Shown: piece by piece, positions 8,044 to 14,631 of the stretch
Layout: every line of letters starts with the position of its first letter
Position numbering within the stretch: the first letter of the stretch is position 1
From: Comamonas odontotermitis
GTDB lineage: Bacteria; Pseudomonadota; Gammaproteobacteria; Burkholderiales; Burkholderiaceae_C
Direction of reading: 5' to 3'
DNA length: 64,000 nucleotides
NCBI RefSeq assembly: GCF_020080045.1
Contig: NZ_CP083451.1
Location: forward strand, 2,418,001-2,482,000
Made by a program: the position numbers and the translations under genes
Notes under the pieces: model-generated
Databases searched by the model: none
What the model was told of the DNA's origin: nothing
The model's input: the letters and a program-made list of their open reading frames with translations, nothing else

Positions 8044-8896
8044 TGCATATCGCCTTTGTTGTCAAAATGGCGCCTTCCACCTCGGCGAGGAGTTCGCGCT
8101 CTTCTTGGGTAAAGCTGTCAGCGGCATTGATTGCGCCAATCAGCAGCCGTGCATAGGTGCACAACATTGATACGCCGCGCTCTTGGGCGGCTTTAAGTTC
8201 TTCGCGGATAGCATCGGCCTTGGGGCCTGTCTTGGGCTTGCCAACATGGCGGGCGGCCTTGGCCACCTCTTTGACGCGGCCTGCTTCAACTGCAGCGCGC
8301 TGCTCTGGCTCAGGCAGTTCAGCAACGAGGGCCGCTGCCGAAATTGACGCCTTGCCGCTGTCCATGGCCTGGACAAGCTCTGGTACAGCGTGTTGCACCA
8401 CTTTCTTAGCCTGCTCGTAGGTCTTGCCGTTGCCGAAACCGGTGGCCTTGGCGACCAGGTCTCGGGTGTCGCCCGTCGGTTCATTCAAGCCGGAAAATTT
8501 TCCGGCTTGATCCTCAGTTTTGCGATCTCCACCGTGGCGCTGCGCGAACTCCCGCTCAATTGCCTCGCCAATAGCAACCCTCTCAGAGGGCGTGAAGTCC
8601 TTGCGGAACTCGTTCTCTGCCAGCTCGCCCTTGAGCAACGAATCCAGATTCACAAAGCGCGCCTTGATCTTGTCCAGGCCCAGCTGCTTGACTGCGCGCA
8701 AACGGCGCTCGCCGAACACCAGCCTATAGGCCGAGTCGATGCCAATAGGCTGCAACAAGCCCAGCTCTTCGATGCTTGCAGCGAGCGCGTCTATGTCTCC
8801 AAAGTCCTTGCGGAATCGGTCTTGCACAACCACCAGATCTACCGCTACGGAGATGATGTTTTCTGTAGCCGAAGATGCGCTATGTGAGGCAATCAT
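8033..8896 (-). CDS. ParB/Spo0J-like phage protein
   Basis: A 287-residue ParB-family protein. The N-terminal domain has VVVQDRFRKDFGDIDALAAS, IEELGLLQPIGI and the family box FGERRLRAVKQLG (about residues 65-80). An HTH-type middle follows (TPSERVAIGEAIEREFAQRH and ATGFGNGKTYEQAKKVVQ). There is no ParA gene nearby, so plasmid-style partition is unlikely; in phages such proteins may bind DNA as regulators or processing nucleases. I chose the ATG at 8896 for its GAGGTG SD and its 4-base overlap with the upstream gene. Confidence 0.85.
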   Translation of the reverse strand: MIASHSASSATENIISVAVDLVVVQDRFRKDFGDIDALAASIEELGLLQPIGIDSAYRLVFGERRLRAVKQLGLDKIKARFVNLDSLLKGELAENEFRKDFTPSERVAIGEAIEREFAQRHGGDRKTEDQAGKFSGLNEPTGDTRDLVAKATGFGNGKTYEQAKKVVQHAVPELVQAMDSGKASISAAALVAELPEPEQRAAVEAGRVKEVAKAARHVGKPKTGPKADAIREELKAAQERGVSMLCTYARLLIGAINAADSFTQEERELLAEVEGAILTTKAICNED

Positions 8897-9075
8897 TTCT
8901 GCACCTCGCATTCAGCAGCGTGCATCGCCTGGCGGTATGCATTGTTGAAGAAATGCCACAAGGGAGTGCCTTGCTCGTGGTGGTTAGCCTCCACCAGCGG
9001 AACTCCTTGCGTAGCGGCGTACCTAGCCTGCGAATGGAGCACAGCGGGAGTAAGAGTCTTGATTGATTCAACCAT
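8893..9075 (-). CDS. Small phage protein
   Basis: A 60-residue protein (VESIKTLTPAVLHSQARYAA) with a good SD (GGAGGTG) before the ATG at 9075. It overlaps both neighbours. No domain recognised; His-rich in the second half. Confidence 0.6.
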   Translation of the reverse strand: MVESIKTLTPAVLHSQARYAATQGVPLVEANHHEQGTPLWHFFNNAYRQAMHAAECEVQK

Positions 9076-9370
9076 GAGCACCTCCAGATTCGGGGGCCTC
9101 AATAGAGCCTATGAGCTTCGTGAGTGCCTCAATACACTTGGCTTCATGGTTAGATTTATCCAAGACCAATTGCCTGTAAGACCGCTTGTGAACGGTCATG
9201 TAAATGAAGTCGCGCAGCAAGCTGGCAGTGTCAGTGCGGATGCTTGCGCAGTACTGGAGCCACAACTCTTGAGTGACCGGGTCAATCTTGGTTTTGGCTT
9301 CTTCTGTCAGCTTGCCCAGGGGGCCAGCAATGCCTCGGGCAAGCATCGGAATTTCGTCGTGGTCTGCCAT
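9068..9370 (-). CDS. Phage hypothetical protein
   Basis: A 100-residue, acidic-then-helical protein (IPMLARGIAGPLGKLTEEAK, LLRDFIYMTVHKRSYRQLVL). The ATG at 9370 has an AAGGAT SD; sequence upstream in this frame is not protein-like. Member of the leftward early operon. Function unknown. Confidence 0.6.
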   Translation of the reverse strand: MADHDEIPMLARGIAGPLGKLTEEAKTKIDPVTQELWLQYCASIRTDTASLLRDFIYMTVHKRSYRQLVLDKSNHEAKCIEALTKLIGSIEAPESGGAHG

Positions 9371-9467
9371 GGCGTGATCCTTGTTGAAAGTGCCGAAGTA
9401 GCCCGGCAAGTAATTCGTTTTGAGGTTTCGGAGGCTGATCCGCCTGTTAGCGGTGCTGCTCGGCGTG

Positions 9468-9725
9468 CTATGACTCGGCGAATTCGAGAACTGCCGAAGA
9501 ACAATCAGGTGCGGCTGGATGAGGACCCGGGTCATCGAATGGCTCATCCATCTCATCCGGCGGAGCGCCCTTGATCAGAGGCCAAACACCTGGGTGGCAC
9601 TCGATCTGGGTCGCATGCGTCAACTTAAACGGGATGCCATTGCGCTTGCATACGGTGCCTGCGGGCAAGGTGAAGGTGAAAGGATCAGCCAAAGGTCGCC
9701 TCCGTATGGGCGCCCGCCCAGCCAT
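9468..9725 (-). CDS. Phage hypothetical protein
   Basis: An 85-residue protein starting MAGRAPIRRRP, with a Pro/Asp-rich second half (DEMDEPFDDPGPHPAAPDCS). The SD is weak, so the start is uncertain. It lies in line with the leftward operon, about 100 bp before the next gene. No domain recognised. Confidence 0.45.
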   Translation of the reverse strand: MAGRAPIRRRPLADPFTFTLPAGTVCKRNGIPFKLTHATQIECHPGVWPLIKGAPPDEMDEPFDDPGPHPAAPDCSSAVLEFAES

Positions 9726-9772
9726 GGCTTACGATGGAAGCTCCTACACAACCACCGCCATGGAGGGCGAGC

Positions 9773-10012
9773 ATGAGCAAAGAGCTACTGGACGAAATCC
9801 GCACCATCAAAATGATTTGCATCGCCAACTTCATCGAGTTGCAAGAAATCCGGCACAAGCTGGACATAGCAGTGCAGACCAAAGACGACCAGTACGAGTA
9901 CGCCAACAACACGCAGGAATACGTGAAAGCTCTAGACCAAAAAATGCATCGACTTTTCAAGGACGATCTCCCTCAGCTTTGGGAGCACACTGTCGGAAAA
10001 TCGGAGGGCTAA
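9773..10012 (+). CDS. Small helical phage protein on the opposite strand
   Basis: A 79-residue protein rich in Glu, Lys, Asp and Gln, likely all-helical (LDEIRTIKMICIANFIELQE, KALDQKMHRLFKDDLPQLWE). The SD GGAGGGCGAGC precedes the ATG at 9773. It sits against the leftward operon and its 3' end overlaps the end of the 71-residue gene by about 56 bases. It could be a lysogenically expressed gene. Unknown function. Confidence 0.55.
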   Translation: MSKELLDEIRTIKMICIANFIELQEIRHKLDIAVQTKDDQYEYANNTQEYVKALDQKMHRLFKDDLPQLWEHTVGKSEG

Positions 10013-10172
10013 AAGTCTGCTCTTCGTGCAAGCGTTCGATGGCTGCGGCCATCGTGCGTTGCGCCACTTCAAGTGCATACGTCGCGTCCGCGTATGACAA
10101 GCCATCCAGTTGGCGGAGCACATCAACAGCTTTCGTCTTGATGGATTCAGGGGTGACGAGACACTCAGCCAT
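9957..10172 (-). CDS. Small phage protein after cro
   Basis: A 71-residue helical protein (SIKTKAVDVLRQLDGLSYAD, EVAQRTMAAAIERLHEEQ). It has a very strong SD (AAGGAGGTGG) at the ATG 10172, which lies inside the end of the Cro-like gene. It is the second gene of the leftward early transcript. Lambda has cII at this place, but I see no HTH, so I leave it unnamed. Confidence 0.6.
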   Translation of the reverse strand: MAECLVTPESIKTKAVDVLRQLDGLSYADATYALEVAQRTMAAAIERLHEEQTFSPPIFRQCAPKAEGDRP

Positions 10173-10395
10173 GGGCCACCTCCTTTTGCTTGGGGGTGCG
10201 GCGAGTTGCTCGAACGCGCAAAGCGGGACGATCTGCTCGAAGCTGCCCATTGGTAGCAAGTTGGGCCTGGTATTGACGTCCGTCAGGTACAGAACCAGCA
10301 GCAACCCATTCAGCAATGGTTGATTGCGCACATCCCAGCGCTCTAGCTGCTGCTGCCTGGGTTTGGAAAAAGGATATGAGCTGCTTTGGGGACAT
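10165..10395 (-). CDS. Cro/YdaS-like repressor, probably leaderless
   Basis: A 76-residue HTH protein: ISFFQTQAAAARALGCAQST plus IAEWVAAGSVPDGRQYQAQL is the standard YdaS/Cro-type motif, with a basic C-terminal tail. It diverges from the repressor gene and is first in the leftward operon, the position of lambda cro. The predicted promoter (TTGACA-N18-AATAAT on the minus strand) puts the transcript start at or within about two bases of the ATG, so the mRNA may have no leader. Confidence 0.85.
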   Translation of the reverse strand: MSPKQLISFFQTQAAAARALGCAQSTIAEWVAAGSVPDGRQYQAQLATNGQLRADRPALRVRATRRTPKQKEVAHG

Positions 10396-10400
10396 GCCCC

Positions 10401-10443
10401 ATTATTTCGGAATTCCAATCACCCTGTCAATTGGAATTCCAAT
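10401..10443. promoter_or_regulatory. Divergent cro/repressor operator-promoter region
   Basis: Two GGAATTCC palindromes lie at 10409-10416 and 10433-10440; the second extends to the perfect 14-mer ATTGGAATTCCAAT. On the minus strand the -35 TTGACA (10425-10430) and -10 AATAAT (10401-10406), 18 bp apart, enclose the first operator. The second operator sits just upstream of that -35, towards the repressor gene. The same operator motif recurs at 12382 and 12407. Confidence 0.75.
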
Positions 10444-10467
10444 TTTTTTTGCATCCAACATTGCACC

Positions 10468-10944
10468 ATGACTCCACTCCCGACCTTCAAGACATTTGGC
10501 GAGCGCCTAGCTTGGTGGATTGATGAGCGCGGCTTCTCGCAAAAGGAACTTGCAAAGCAGGCTGGCATGTCACAGGGCGCTCTCAGCGAAATTTGCAGCG
10601 GACTGTCCAAGCGCCCCTCCGCTCAGAATTTCATGGCGCTAGCCACCTTGTTGAAGCTACGGCCTGAATATTTGCTCTGGGGCGACGGCCCCGCAGAAGC
10701 TACCAGCTTCGCCCAACTAACTGGGCTAGAGGCGCAGCTTGTGATGCTCTTTCGGGGCCTGGCCAATGACGCCCAGCGCGACGCACTGCTCATTGATGTC
10801 AACGATGCGTACAACAACAGTAGGACTGTCAAGAAAGCAACCGCCGCTGATCCATTCAATGGCTCTAAGCCAGCCCCATCTCCAGTAAAAGAAAAAGCGC
10901 CGAAGCGCACAACCAAGAAGGCTAGCGAGTCTCACTCGCATTGA
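10468..10944 (+). CDS. Prophage repressor (CI-like) without peptidase domain
   Basis: A 158-residue protein. An N-terminal Xre-type HTH (FSQKELAKQAGMSQGALSEI, about residues 20-40) is followed by a helical region found in phage repressors (FMALATLLKLRPEYLLWGDG). The C-terminus is a Lys/Pro/Ser-rich basic tail. There is no S24/LexA-type Ser-Lys protease domain, so RecA-stimulated self-cleavage is not expected. ATG 10468 is supported because the HTH family begins here; upstream residues in this frame come from the operator DNA. Confidence 0.85.
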   Translation: MTPLPTFKTFGERLAWWIDERGFSQKELAKQAGMSQGALSEICSGLSKRPSAQNFMALATLLKLRPEYLLWGDGPAEATSFAQLTGLEAQLVMLFRGLANDAQRDALLIDVNDAYNNSRTVKKATAADPFNGSKPAPSPVKEKAPKRTTKKASESHSH

Positions 10945-11051
10945 TCCTATGTGGCGGCTCGTTGTATCTTCGGTTTTCAATACGAAGGAATGCCCAACCG
11001 TATTACGGTTTAATTAGCGACCTGCTAAAATTTAAGGCTAGGAGGTCAGAA

Positions 11052-11255
11052 ATGAAACATACTGCGAAGTTCCTGGCCGCATTGCTCAGCGGTCTTGGTG
11101 CAGTAGCAACTACGTTTGCTGCACCAACATTTCAGCATCGACCACACGGCTCTGATTTGCAGCGTATGCGCGGTGATGTGGAGCGTGTTGGAAACACGAT
11201 GAACAAGGTGATCCGCCGAGAAAATGAACGCCAAGCAGCAAAAGCCAACAACTAA
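11052..11255 (+). CDS. Small exported phage protein
   Basis: A 67-residue protein. A signal peptide (MKHTAKFLAALLSGLGAVAT, then TFAAP) covers about 25 residues and a short charged helix follows (DLQRMRGDVERVGNTMNKVI). The SD AGGAGGTC at the ATG 11052 is excellent. It sits behind the repressor gene with the same orientation, so it may be made in the lysogen. It overlaps the DUF2335 gene by 32 bases. Confidence 0.65.
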   Translation: MKHTAKFLAALLSGLGAVATTFAAPTFQHRPHGSDLQRMRGDVERVGNTMNKVIRRENERQAAKANN

Positions 11256-11628
11256 GACGCCTTCAACGCCAGCTCCTCAAGGGGCCTCTATCGTATCCGC
11301 TCAATGGCAAGGGCCTTTGCCACCGCCTGGCGCGCTTGAACAATTCGACAGAATTATTCCCAATGGCGCAGAGCGCATTATGGTGATGTGCGAGAAGGAG
11401 CAAAGCGCCCGACTTGAAAATGAGCGCATCTACACTTGGACGGAAGTAATCATTGAGGCGGGCGGTCGCATTGTTGGTGCGATTCTTGTTCTGGCTTGTA
11501 TAGGGGCGGCAATCTGGAGCATTAGCCAAGGTGCAGACTGGAAAGTGACTGTTGGCTTCCTTAGTGTTCCCGTCATGGGAGCAGTTGCCAAGTTGTTTGA
11601 TCGCAGCATCCGAAGCCGTAAAAATTGA
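11224..11628 (+). CDS. DUF2335 family membrane protein
   Basis: A 134-residue protein. The block GPLPPPGALEQFDRIIPNGA followed by ERIMVMCEKEQSARLENE (about residues 30-68) is the DUF2335 signature. Two membrane helices follow (IVGAILVLACIGAAIWSI and VTVGFLSVPVMGAVAKLF). DUF2335 proteins are common in prophages and have no established function. Position beside the repressor suggests expression in the lysogen. A terminator follows at 11645. Confidence 0.82.
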   Translation: MNAKQQKPTTKTPSTPAPQGASIVSAQWQGPLPPPGALEQFDRIIPNGAERIMVMCEKEQSARLENERIYTWTEVIIEAGGRIVGAILVLACIGAAIWSISQGADWKVTVGFLSVPVMGAVAKLFDRSIRSRKN

Positions 11629-11644
11629 GCCAGCATCCACTTCA

Positions 11645-11666
11645 AGCCGCCCCAGGGCGGCTTTTT
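11645..11666 (+). terminator. Intrinsic terminator after the DUF2335 gene
   Basis: Hairpin AGCCGCCC-CAG-GGCGGCT followed by a run of five T. It closes the repressor-DUF2335 unit against the convergent leftward operon. Confidence 0.85.
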
Positions 11667-11671
11667 CATGT

Positions 11672-11929
11672 CTACACAGTTGACCGCCCTTCATCTAGCT
11701 CGAAGTCAGAAATCAAGCCGCCCTCGCCAACTGCTCCCAGGACAGGAATCATGTACGAGCTTCGGTAATGCACCAGTCCACCCAGCGTGATTGCCTGGGC
11801 CTGCTGCTCTGGAGTCAAGCGTTCATAGACTGTGGCCAGCCAGGCTGCATAGTAGGCGCCAACATCACGAGGCCTTGGGATCGGCAGCTCCGGCGAGCTG
11901 ATCAGCTTCAAGATTTCTTCCTTATTCAT
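11672..11929 (-). CDS. Small phage protein, partner of the SOS-controlled HTH gene
   Basis: An 85-residue protein (MNKEEILKLISSPELPIPRP, AYYAAWLATVYERLTPEQQA). It begins 3 bases after the stop of the HTH gene, so the two form one operon. No domain recognised. If the operon is SOS-induced, this product would rise with the HTH protein. Confidence 0.65.
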   Translation of the reverse strand: MNKEEILKLISSPELPIPRPRDVGAYYAAWLATVYERLTPEQQAQAITLGGLVHYRSSYMIPVLGAVGEGGLISDFELDEGRSTV

Positions 11930-11932
11930 TCT

Positions 11933-12220
11933 TCACTCCTTGATTGAAAGTTCTGGCGATATCTGCAGCCCCGCCAGGAAACTTGCCACTTCTGGAGACT
12001 GGAATGGTCTACCAAACAGTAGCGTGTGAGCGCATGTGCAATACAGCATTGCCAGCTGCGCAAGTTGGACGGCAGAGGGGCAACTAGCCCCTGTCTCCCA
12101 GGCAGACACGCACTGGCGCGTCACCTGCAGCACCTCGGAAACATAGCCCTGAGACATCTTGTCCCGCTTCCGGGCCTCCTTCAGTCGCACGCCTAAGAGT
12201 TCCTTTTGGCCTTCTTCCAT
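11933..12220 (-). CDS. Xre-family HTH protein under a LexA-type box
   Basis: A 95-residue protein. A complete Xre HTH spans about residues 8-62 (LKEARKRDKMSQGYVSEVLQ, VTRQCVSAWETGASCPSAVQ). A short C-terminal tail has no protease domain. The ATG at 12220 has an AAGGACCC SD. A perfect LexA-type box lies 15 bp upstream, so expression probably follows DNA damage. Because the main repressor looks uncleavable, this protein is a candidate inducer or antirepressor, comparable in regulation (not sequence) to Tum of coliphage 186. It could also be a second repressor. Confidence 0.8.
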   Translation of the reverse strand: MEEGQKELLGVRLKEARKRDKMSQGYVSEVLQVTRQCVSAWETGASCPSAVQLAQLAMLYCTCAHTLLFGRPFQSPEVASFLAGLQISPELSIKE

Positions 12221-12233
12221 GGGTCCTTCATTC

Positions 12234-12251
12234 ACTGTTTTTTTATACAGT
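12234..12251 (-). promoter_or_regulatory. LexA-type SOS box upstream of the HTH operon
   Basis: CTGT-N8-ACAG at 12235-12250 inside the longer dyad ACTGT...ACAGT matches the LexA consensus used in gamma- and many betaproteobacteria. It overlaps a TATAAA-like -10 on the minus strand and lies 15 bp before the ATG at 12220. Confidence 0.75.
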
Positions 12252-12381
12252 ATTGCACACGAAATTGCCATGCGCAACCGCAAATTTGGCTTGCTATGCA
12301 AAGGAGATTTGCACTCCAGGAAAAGAGATAGCGTGCGAACCAGACTCCATGCGACTTTTGCAAAAAAAGTGAAAAAAGTTT

Positions 12382-12427
12382 GGAATTCCGATTGACAGAA
12401 ACGTTTGGAATTCCGATAATTCACCCA
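12382..12427 (+). promoter_or_regulatory. Early rightward phage promoter with two repressor operators
   Basis: TTGACA (12392-12397), 17-bp spacer, GATAAT (12415-12420): near-consensus sigma-70, transcript start near 12427. GGAATTCC operators at 12382-12389 (upstream of -35) and 12407-12414 (between -35 and -10) match those of the cro/repressor region. The promoter should be shut in the lysogen and very strong after induction, like lambda pL. Confidence 0.82.
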
Positions 12428-12567
12428 TCGCAGCAACAACCGCGAAACGACCGAAGGGGTAGCGATCCGGCCCCTGAACCGACTCGATGCAAGAGGAAGG
12501 TCTAGCTCCAGTGGAGCGCAGCTAGTTGCAGAACGCGATGGGTGTGAAGTGATCGAGCTAACTCCCC

Positions 12568-12578
12568 TTCTTTAACAA
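12568..12578 (+). promoter_or_regulatory. boxA-like antitermination element in the large RNA
   Basis: TTCTTTAACAA matches the core of bacterial rRNA boxA (CTCTTTAACAA in E. coli; one difference) and lies unpaired between the first helices. boxA binds NusB-S10 and supports processive antitermination. At least four intrinsic terminators lie between genes downstream. Confidence 0.5.
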
Positions 12579-13350
12579 GAGAGAGCGATGTGATGGGCGG
12601 CAGCACGGAAGGACGTGTGTGCAGCAAAGCGCGGTGAACAACCCCATTGGGTTCTATAGGCGATTCCTAGGAGAGCGGCTATAGATGCCAATGGGCTGGC
12701 AGATGGCCTTGATCCAAGCGGAAAAGTGCAGCCCAGCATGCGGGCAGCCAATGTCGAGTTTGGCCCGCCCATTACATCGCTCTCCTGGTGTGATTTGGAG
12801 AGGCGGCGGCAGGAAGCTTTTGCCTGCACCTTGCCAGTGGTATGAGGCCTCCGGTCTGGCTGGCCGGCGCGGTTAAGGATCTACCCGGTCGCCGCGTGAT
12901 ACGCCTTGCGAAGTAGCGATTCGCCCGCCTCTCCCAATCACATCAGACCATATAGCAGCAATAGCCACAGGCAGTGATACACAGCCCAGGCGCGGGTTAA
13001 ACCCGTCTCCAAGCCGAGCGAGTCGGTACACGGAGCAAACGGAAGGCCTACGGGCAGGAAGTACGCGGAAATTTCAGGTGCGCCGCGTGAGACCAGAGCA
13101 CTACAACAACACTGGGCAGCCCAGCGCTGCGAAGGAGAAAACATGCGAGATGCATGAGCCGGACAACCCGGCTGCCACCTGGCCGAGCAGTCTCTCGGAG
13201 TTGCCGATAGGCGAGTTACCCGGGCAAAGAAAGCGCACAGAGCGCACGGGGTACTAGGGAGTGGCGAACCCGTAACGCAAGCAGTGAAGCCGACGCAAAG
13301 ATGACCGAGCAATCGGCGCTCCCCTCTGGGCGACATCAGAGGGAAAACAC

Positions 13351-13380
13351 AAGGCGCTTCAAACGAGGCGCCTTTTGCTT
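13351..13380 (+). terminator. Intrinsic terminator at the end of the large RNA
   Basis: AAGGCGC (13351-13357) pairs with GCGCCTT (13368-13374), followed by TTGCTTT. It ends the RNA 22 bp before the first gene of the rightward operon, so read-through is needed for those genes from this promoter. Confidence 0.8.
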
Positions 13381-13401
13381 TAGTGAGAACAGGAGCAAAT
13401 A

Positions 13402-13734
13402 GTGCAACACGAGATTCCAGAAACCCTCCCAACTAGCTGTGGCGTCCCGCATAAGCGAGCGCAAAAAGTGCTTCTGGACACTGGTGGTCACGCTGCATTG
13501 GCAGCAGCGCAGCTGGAATTAGAAGAGATTCGAAAGCAACATCCTGGGATTGCTGGACTGACCCTGGCAATCGCTGTGGTTGCCCGTCATGCAGCAGAGA
13601 AACAAATGAATTCCTCACGCGAAGTTCTGATCCAAGCCGCACATGCTGGTTTGCCAATCGAGAACCATGCCATCGCACTTGAATTCACTAATGAAGGTTT
13701 GCGGCTCAAAGCATACGACGGCCAAACCGGATAG
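13402..13734 (+). CDS. Phage hypothetical protein, GTG start
   Basis: A 110-residue, mostly helical protein (HAALAAAQLELEEIRKQHPG, LTLAIAVVARHAAEKQMNSS). The GTG at 13402 has AGGAG 6 nt upstream. First coding gene of the rightward operon, flanked by terminators at 13351 and 13749. No domain recognised. Confidence 0.65.
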   Translation: MQHEIPETLPTSCGVPHKRAQKVLLDTGGHAALAAAQLELEEIRKQHPGIAGLTLAIAVVARHAAEKQMNSSREVLIQAAHAGLPIENHAIALEFTNEGLRLKAYDGQTG

Positions 13735-13748
13735 GCCCAACCCCCAAG

Positions 13749-13768
13749 CGCCCTACTCAGGGCGTTTT
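13749..13768 (+). terminator. Intrinsic terminator
   Basis: CGCCCT-N4-AGGGCG followed by TTTT, just after the 110-residue gene. Confidence 0.7.
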
Positions 13769-13800
13769 CAATTTATGCGCACAGGCGCGGAAGGATGAAG

Positions 13801-14115
13801 ATGGAAGCAAAGCACACGCCAGGGCCTTGGCGCTTCGGAGAATTTGAACTGTATCCAGGTGCAGGCTTGCGCTTCAACATATCGCAAGCAGAAAGCGCAA
13901 CATACACCCCTCATTACTCAGATGTGGCCCAAACGATCTCAGGCGAAGAATTGAGCATTCAGGAGGCAAACGCCCGCCTGATTGCTGCAGCCCCTGAACT
14001 GCTGGCTGCGCTGCAGTTCTACGCAAACCCTGAGGTCTACAAACCAGATTCAGTCGGTCGCACAACAGATCTAACGTGGGTAGCCCAAGAAGCCATCGCC
14101 AAGGCAACCACATAA
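13801..14115 (+). CDS. Common phage accessory protein (HTPGPW...NARLIAAAPEL type)
   Basis: A 104-residue protein with KHTPGPWRFGEFELYPG at the N-terminus and EANARLIAAAPELLAALQFY near residues 62-81. Both are hallmarks of a small protein found in many tailed phages, whose function I do not know. ATG 13801 suits the GGAAGG SD better than ATG 13795, which touches it. Confidence 0.75.
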   Translation: MEAKHTPGPWRFGEFELYPGAGLRFNISQAESATYTPHYSDVAQTISGEELSIQEANARLIAAAPELLAALQFYANPEVYKPDSVGRTTDLTWVAQEAIAKATT

Positions 14116-14125
14116 GCACCCCAAG

Positions 14126-14155
14126 AGCATCATTTCAGCTGATTTGATGCTTTTG
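14126..14155 (+). terminator. Probable intrinsic terminator
   Basis: AGCATCA (14126-14132) pairs with TGATGCT (14145-14151), then TTTT. It separates the 104-residue gene from the second structured RNA region. Confidence 0.55.
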
Positions 14156-14159
14156 GTAC

Positions 14160-14630
14160 TCATATCCTCGAAAGAGGGCCATCACAGATAGGGAATGCGC
14201 AGGCTGATGCGCTGGGGAAATCGAGAGCCAGGGGCACCGCCGAAGTAGGCGCAAGGTTCCAAAGCCGGAGATCAGCACCGGCCCCTATCTGTGATGGTGA
14301 AAGCGCAATGGTGATGCGCAGAAGGCTGAATGTCGTCAATTCACGCGGCCTAATTCGGTCAGTGCCGCAAGCCGGGATCACCTCCGGCCACCATCTTCAT
14401 TTTTCGGGCAAAAGCGAATGCCGCCTCTGGGTGCTACCGGGGGAGCGCACGGTGCAGCGAGTAGCCCACCCCATTCATAGATGTTGCCAACCAAGGCAAA
14501 TCTATTCACCAATCTATTCATATTTACCGCAAGCCACTAATCAGAAAAGCATCCTGGCTTGGACTATCTATTCACGAAACACACTCCAGCACTACCACGC
14601 TGGATTCGCCACCTCCGGGTGGCTTTTTTA
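14160..14630 (+). ncRNA. Second structured non-coding phage RNA region
   Basis: About 470 bases without a convincing gene. A perfect 15-bp helix pairs 14179-14193 with 14283-14297. Inside it are 14203-14208/14271-14276, 14212-14215/14228-14231 and CGCC/GGCG at 14238-14241/14247-14250. Further 3' are hairpins GCGCA/TGCGC (14303/14315), GCGGC/GCCGC (14345/14374), GCCGG/CCGGC (14381/14394) and CCAGC/GCTGG (14585/14599). TCTATTCA occurs three times in 14500-14575. A terminator ends the stretch at 14608. I do not recognise a known RNA family. Confidence 0.6.
14608..14629 (+). terminator. Intrinsic terminator of the second RNA region
   Basis: GCCACC-TCCG-GGTGGC (14608-14623) followed by six T. Confidence 0.85.
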
Positions 14631-14631
14631 T

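Larger units (their letters stand above)
12427..13380 (+). ncRNA. Large structured phage RNA, about 950 nt, family unknown
   Basis: No credible coding frame on either strand, but an ordered set of long helices. A 10-bp helix pairs 12422-12431 with 12535-12544. A 20-bp helix pairs 12581-12600 with 12765-12784 (one G-U). A 22-position helix pairs 12785-12806 with 12925-12946 (one mismatch, one G-U) and begins exactly where the previous one ends. Nested or local helices include 12642-12649/12688-12695, 13063-13068/13083-13088, 13112-13116/13120-13124, 13322-13328/13337-13343 and others. CTCGAT 12483-12488 can pair with ATCGAG 12552-12557, a possible pseudoknot. If transcription starts at 12427 the first helix is shortened to 5 bp. 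Size and phage location recall the GOLLD and ROOL classes, but I cannot show membership. Confidence 0.75.

Noticed and set aside
9571..10323. 250-codon plus-strand frame
   Set aside because: It overlaps three better-supported genes with good SDs and has the composition of an antisense shadow.
12938..13432. 164-codon frame on the minus strand across the giant RNA
   Set aside because: The composition is rich in Cys, Arg and Trp, there is no SD, it reads against the strong promoter, and the same DNA is explained by RNA helices.
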